Of a stretch of 16,175 nucleotides of DNA, positions 13,803-16,175 are shown piece after piece. Both the position numbers and the translations under genes were made by a program. The stretch comes from an uncultured Erysipelotrichaceae bacterium (GTDB lineage Bacteria > Bacillota_I > Bacilli_A > RFN20 > CAG-826). Positions within the stretch are counted from its first letter, which is position 1; each line of letters starts with the position of its first letter. The stretch spans positions 1 through 16,175 of the forward strand of contig CAMYZF010000024.1 of assembly GCA_947303755.1 (NCBI GenBank). The letters run 5' to 3'. The notes beneath the pieces were generated by a model, which was not told the DNA's origin, searched no databases, and was given only the letters and a program-made list of their open reading frames with translations.

Positions 13803-14960
13803 ATGATTAGAAGAGCCTATAAATATCGTATCTACCCTAATTCTATGCAGAAGGAATATTTTGCTAGAGTTTTTGGATGTGTAAGGTTTTTCTATAATAA
13901 GTCCCTTTCTGATATGTGTGATTTATATAAAGCGACAGGGAAATTTGAAAATATCACTCCTGCTAGATATAAAAGTGATTACCCATTTTTAAAAGAGGTT
14001 GATTCACTTGCTTTATGTAACGCTCAATTAGATAGAAACGCGGCTTTTAAGGCATTCTTTAGAAAACAAAACGCCTTTCCTAAATATAAATCTAAGAGAA
14101 ATGATCAAAGCTACACCACTAATAATCAAGGAAGTGTGAAGTTCTCGAGTAATAACCGATATATCTCAATACCTAAATGTTCTCGTATTAGAATTAAGAA
14201 GCACCGAGACTTTAAAGGTGATATCAAATCTATCACGGTTACTAAAACCGTTGATGAGAAGTACTATATTTCTTTATTAGTAGAAGAAAACACTGAATGC
14301 ATTAAATTATTAGACAACATAATTGGTTTAGATTTAGGTCTTAAAGATTATATTGTTGATAGTAATGGTCATAAATATAAAAACCATAAATACTTAACTA
14401 AATCACAAAATAAATTAGCTCGTGAACAACGAAAACTATCCTTAATGAAAAAAGATAGTCAAAATCGTAATAAACAAAGAATTAAAGTCGCTAGATTACA
14501 TAAGAAAATTGAAAATCAACGCAACGACTATTTACACAAACTTTCTCGTCATATAATTGATGAAAACCAATTCATTTGTATTGAAGATCTGAAAGTTAAA
14601 AATATGGAACAAAATCATAAACTAGCAAGAAGCATTATTGATGCATCTTGGTCTAAATTTGTTTCTATGCTTTTATATAAGGCTAGTTGGTATGGCAACA
14701 CAATTATTAAAGTTCCATCTAATTACCCAAGTAGTCAAATATGTAGCTCTTGCCGTTATCAAAATCCAATCACTAAGGATTTGAGAGTTAGAAAATGGAC
14801 GTGCCCTCAATGTGGTTCAGTCCATGATCGAGATAAGAACGCTGCAATAAATATTCTCAGTAAGGGAATTGAAATACTTACAAAGGATGGGGCACATCCG
14901 GATAGCTTGTTTATGCTTGACTCATTAGAGTCATCGAGCAAGAAGCCCCCACTTCTATAA
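13803..14960 (+). CDS. tnpB: TnpB RNA-guided DNA endonuclease (IS200/IS605 accessory protein)
   Basis: TnpB uses an omegaRNA made from the element right end to cut DNA next to a short motif, which favours retention of the element. The 385-residue protein opens with the classic RRAYKYRIYPNSMQKEYFAR. The RuvC acidic residues are present: Asp177 in IIGLDLGLKDYIVD, Glu261 in FICIEDLKVKNM, and Asp344 in HDRDKNAAINI. The zinc finger is C-SS-C (314, 317) and C-PQ-C (334, 337). All catalytic and zinc residues are intact and length is normal (350-420), so it should be active. Between RuvC I and II is the basic helical stretch KLAREQRKLSLMKKD. Start ATG 13803 fits the family N-terminus. The last codons overlap the right-end RNA scaffold. 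Upstream is a chromosomal GDPD gene and downstream tRNA-Lys. Confidence 0.95.
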   Translation: MIRRAYKYRIYPNSMQKEYFARVFGCVRFFYNKSLSDMCDLYKATGKFENITPARYKSDYPFLKEVDSLALCNAQLDRNAAFKAFFRKQNAFPKYKSKRNDQSYTTNNQGSVKFSSNNRYISIPKCSRIRIKKHRDFKGDIKSITVTKTVDEKYYISLLVEENTECIKLLDNIIGLDLGLKDYIVDSNGHKYKNHKYLTKSQNKLAREQRKLSLMKKDSQNRNKQRIKVARLHKKIENQRNDYLHKLSRHIIDENQFICIEDLKVKNMEQNHKLARSIIDASWSKFVSMLLYKASWYGNTIIKVPSNYPSSQICSSCRYQNPITKDLRVRKWTCPQCGSVHDRDKNAAINILSKGIEILTKDGAHPDSLFMLDSLESSSKKPPLL

Positions 14961-14978
14961 GCAGTGGGAGTATGTCAC
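14885..14978 (+). ncRNA. omegaRNA (right-end guide RNA scaffold), 3' portion
   Basis: Three hairpins lie in series across the tnpB 3' end: GGATG-gggca-CATCC (14885-14899), TGACTC-atta-GAGTCA (14918-14933), and CCCACT-tctataagc-AGTGGG (14948-14968). They are followed by a short tail ending TGTCAC. TnpB omegaRNAs are known to overlap the tnpB 3' end and run past the element boundary, so the guide would be roughly the 16-20 bases after 14978. The 5' end of the RNA cannot be fixed from sequence and may lie further upstream. Confidence 0.6.
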
Positions 14979-14981
14979 TTC

Positions 14982-15010
14982 TTGAAAGTCCCTTTTCTTT
15001 ATAATATATT
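14982..15010 (+). promoter_or_regulatory. Promoter of tRNA-Lys
   Basis: TTGAAA (14982-14987), a 17-bp spacer and TATATT (15005-15010). Transcription would start about 7 nt before the mature tRNA. A consensus TATAAT (15000-15005) overlaps the spacer but lacks a -35. The promoter begins only a few bases after the TnpB element end. Confidence 0.6.
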
Positions 15011-15023
15011 ATTAAAGCAATCT

Positions 15024-15099
15024 GCGCCATTAGCTCAGCTGGTAGAGCAACTGACTCTTAATCAGTGGGTCGTGAGTTCGAATCCTACATGGCGCACCA
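15024..15099 (+). tRNA. tRNA-Lys (anticodon CUU)
   Basis: A 76-nt cloverleaf with encoded CCA. The acceptor stem is GCGCCAT / ATGGCGC and the D-arm GCTC-AGCTGGTA-GAGC. The anticodon stem is ACTGA / TCAGT with loop CTCTTAA, giving anticodon CTT at 15057-15059, which reads AAG. The T loop is TTCGAAT. The T stem GTGAG / CCTAC has one G-U and one A-C mismatch (positions 52-62), unusual for this conserved arm. The body resembles Firmicutes tRNA-Lys. Confidence 0.96.
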
Positions 15100-15109
15100 T
15101 CGTTAATAT

Positions 15110-15134
15110 AGCCACATCGAAAGGTGTGGTTTTT
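15110..15134 (+). terminator. Terminator of tRNA-Lys
   Basis: CCACATC (15112-15118) pairs with GGTGTGG (15123-15129) around a GAAA tetraloop, followed by five T. It begins 12 nt after the tRNA CCA end. Confidence 0.88.
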
Positions 15135-15186
15135 CTTATGTAACCGCATTCATAAAATGAATATAGAAACATAAAGAGATTTAAGA

Positions 15187-15192
15187 TAAGAT
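15187..15192 (+). promoter_or_regulatory. -10 candidate of the kinase gene
   Basis: TAAGAT ends 7 nt before GTG 15199 (the same hexamer also occurs at 15182-15187). No clear -35 or SD is seen. It fits the leaderless pattern of other genes here but is a weak call by itself. Confidence 0.35.
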
Positions 15193-15198
15193 TTTATC

Positions 15199-15711
15199 GT
15201 GAAAACATTTATTCTTCTTTCAGCAGTCGCGGGTTCAGGTAAATCCACTTGGGCGGAACAATACCGTTTGACCCACAAGAATGTTTTCGTAGTTTCTAGC
15301 GACACATTAAGAAAAGAACTTACTGGTGAATTTTCTGACCTATCTCATGATAAAGAAATGTGGGAAAGATTTTCTAAAGATATCGAGAAATATCGCGATG
15401 CTTGTGAAGATGTCACTGTTATCGCAGATTCTACAAATATCCTCAACAAATTCCGCATATTTTATGGGAAAACGGTTACTGGATTTGATAAGAAAATCCT
15501 AGTTGTGATTAAGAAAAATATTAAGACAACTTTAGAAACAAATAAGCTTAGAAGTGAGGATCGAATTATACCTGATAAAGTTATCGAAAGCATGTTCGAT
15601 TCTTGGGAAGAACCAGATGAAGAAACATTGTCTTATTTCGATGAATACATAGTAATTAACAAATGGTTCTCATCATCAAAAGTGAAAGATGAGTTTCATT
15701 ATAAGAGCTAA
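15199..15711 (+). CDS. P-loop kinase, polynucleotide-kinase-like (AAA_33 type)
   Basis: This small cytoplasmic protein of 170 residues is made of a single kinase domain. Walker A is VAGSGKST (10-17). FVVSSDTLRKELTG (31-44) matches the substrate-binding Asp and Arg block of T4 Pnk-type 5'-kinases. VIADSTNI (74-81) is the Walker B-like strand. The lid reads NKLRSEDRIIPDKVIESMFD with its two Arg, then SWEEPDEE, very like the lid of AAA_33 / Pnk-like proteins. The phosphate acceptor is unknown; other members act on nucleic-acid ends, small sugars or antibiotics. No phosphatase or ligase domain is fused. GTG 15199 is the only reasonable start, giving MKTFILLS directly before the P-loop. The gene lies 99 bp after tRNA-Lys and 19 bp before the next gene. 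Confidence 0.8.
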   Translation: MKTFILLSAVAGSGKSTWAEQYRLTHKNVFVVSSDTLRKELTGEFSDLSHDKEMWERFSKDIEKYRDACEDVTVIADSTNILNKFRIFYGKTVTGFDKKILVVIKKNIKTTLETNKLRSEDRIIPDKVIESMFDSWEEPDEETLSYFDEYIVINKWFSSSKVKDEFHYKS

Positions 15712-15723
15712 AGGGTTTATAAT
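15695..15723 (+). promoter_or_regulatory. Promoter of the last gene
   Basis: TTCATT (15695-15700), a 17-bp spacer and consensus TATAAT (15718-15723). The ATG at 15731 is 8 nt after the -10 box and has no SD at usable distance. The -35 box lies inside the kinase 3' end. Confidence 0.55.
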
Positions 15724-15730
15724 AATACAT

Positions 15731-16147
15731 ATGAACAAGACTACCGCTAAAAAATATTTATCCGCCATTGAAGGTTCTAAAAAGAAATATCTCACTTGTG
15801 AGAATCTTTCTGTTAGCATGGGAATTTATCCTGAAGTTATCGCTGAACAACTATCTTTCTTCGAGCCTATGCTAGCGATGGATCCTAGTTTTGATTTGAA
15901 AGAACTTATACCTGCTATTTCTAAATACATTGAAGAAGAAGATTCAAAACGCGAAAAGAAAGAAGTCATTAGAGTTACTAAAAAAGATTTAGGCGGATAT
16001 AAATCCGTTGCTGATTTCTTATATAAGAAGATGACTATCAATGGTCTAGTTGATCGTAGCGCATCCCTCACAGAAGCAGATTTAAAAGCCTTGAAGAAAC
16101 TTGTTCAAGCAGAATTAGATGCAATAAAAGCAAATAAAAAGAAATAA
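15731..16147 (+). CDS. Small conserved-looking protein, possible helix-turn-helix, function unknown
   Basis: The 138-residue protein is soluble, highly charged and mostly helical, without signal or membrane segment. I do not recognise it as a named family. Residues about 3-47 (AKKYLSAIEGSKKKYLTCEN followed by LSVSMGIYPEVIAEQLSFFE) resemble the start of Rex-like winged-helix proteins, where an initial helix is followed by SxxLAxxLGVxxxxVRxDL. A regulator is therefore possible but not shown. The middle (about 70-100) carries IEEEDSKREKKEVIRVTKKD, and the end is a Lys-rich helix, ALKKLVQAELDAIKANKKK. I chose ATG 15731 because it directly follows a TATAAT box; an in-frame ATG at 15689 would overlap the kinase gene by 23 bp and add an unlikely hydrophobic leader. 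The 28 bases after the stop hold nothing recognisable. Confidence 0.7.
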   Translation: MNKTTAKKYLSAIEGSKKKYLTCENLSVSMGIYPEVIAEQLSFFEPMLAMDPSFDLKELIPAISKYIEEEDSKREKKEVIRVTKKDLGGYKSVADFLYKKMTINGLVDRSASLTEADLKALKKLVQAELDAIKANKKK

Positions 16148-16175
16148 GATTTGCAGTTAAAATTACGAAAGAAAA

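Larger units (their letters stand above)
13651..14978 (+). mobile_element. TnpB-only IS200/IS605-type element (IS1341-like)
   Basis: One tnpB gene is flanked by a left-end hairpin (13667-13712) and a right-end hairpin (14948-14968). AGCAAGAAGTCCCCCAC at 13658-13674 recurs as AGCAAGAAGCCCCCAC at 14937-14952, one base different in length. No tnpA (Y1 transposase) lies in the window, so movement would need TnpA in trans. Ends are approximate: the right end is placed after TGTCAC (14978), and the left end somewhere in 13644-13658. As expected for this family, no terminal inverted repeats or target duplications are evident. Confidence 0.75.

Noticed and set aside
13651..14978. CRISPR-Cas12-like system
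   Set aside because: There is a RuvC nuclease with zinc finger but no repeat-spacer array and no cas genes; length and ends are those of TnpB.
15689..15730. Longer N-terminus for the last gene
   Set aside because: It overlaps the kinase gene and its promoter; ATG 15731 is placed right after TATAAT and begins a normal soluble protein.
1..16175. Mycoplasma-type code with TGA as Trp
   Set aside because: The TetR gene ends at TGA, tryptophans are TGG throughout, and no gene needs TGA read-through.

Overview
The window looks like chromosome of a low-GC, wall-less or Mollicutes-like member of the Bacilli (Acholeplasma / Izemoplasma / RF39-type gut bacteria). The signs are AT-rich intergenic DNA, an EF-Tu gene, a sugar-type ABC operon in the order ATPase-permease-permease with an enlarged ATPase, two lipoproteins, and many genes without a Shine-Dalgarno (SD) sequence. 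TGA is a true stop (it ends the TetR gene) and Trp is TGG, so this is not the Mycoplasma/Spiroplasma code. The genus is an inference.

Layout. 1-371: 3' end of tuf, closed by a C(UUCG)G-loop terminator. 449-2732: two overlapping RDD-family membrane proteins, tandem paralogues with a large extracytoplasmic insert between the first two helices. 2733-2948: phased A-tracts, a terminator, and a promoter with two perfect alternating purine/pyrimidine palindromes. 2949-9529: five-gene operon of a carbohydrate-uptake-1-type ABC importer (ATPase with a coiled-coil insertion of about 115 residues, two permeases, a solute-binding lipoprotein, and a lipoprotein with two OB-fold-like regions), ended by a strong terminator. 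9530-9928: mostly empty, but holds the tetR-side terminator and a startless 50-codon open frame. 9921-10526 (minus): TetR-family repressor, divergent from 10660-13619 (+), a HAD phosphatase / MFS transporter / glycerophosphodiester phosphodiesterase operon. A TetR-type operator candidate lies over the tetR -35 box. About 13650-14978: TnpB-only IS200/IS605-type element with an intact RNA-guided nuclease and a right end that looks like the omegaRNA 3' scaffold. 15024-15099: tRNA-Lys(CUU). 15199-16147: polynucleotide-kinase-like P-loop protein and a small conserved-looking protein with a possible helix-turn-helix.

The ABC operon brings in a sugar or sugar-containing ligand, and the OB-like lipoprotein allows that this ligand is nucleic-acid derived. 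The HAD/MFS/GDPD cluster reads as uptake and breakdown of phosphorylated or phosphodiester compounds under TetR control. A recurring theme is that five genes (starts at 449, 10660, 13803, 15199 and 15731) have a -10-like hexamer ending 6-9 nt before the start codon and no SD, which suggests leaderless mRNAs, while the ABC and MFS genes have good SD sites. The TnpB element seems to have split a GDPD terminator just before the tRNA-Lys promoter.
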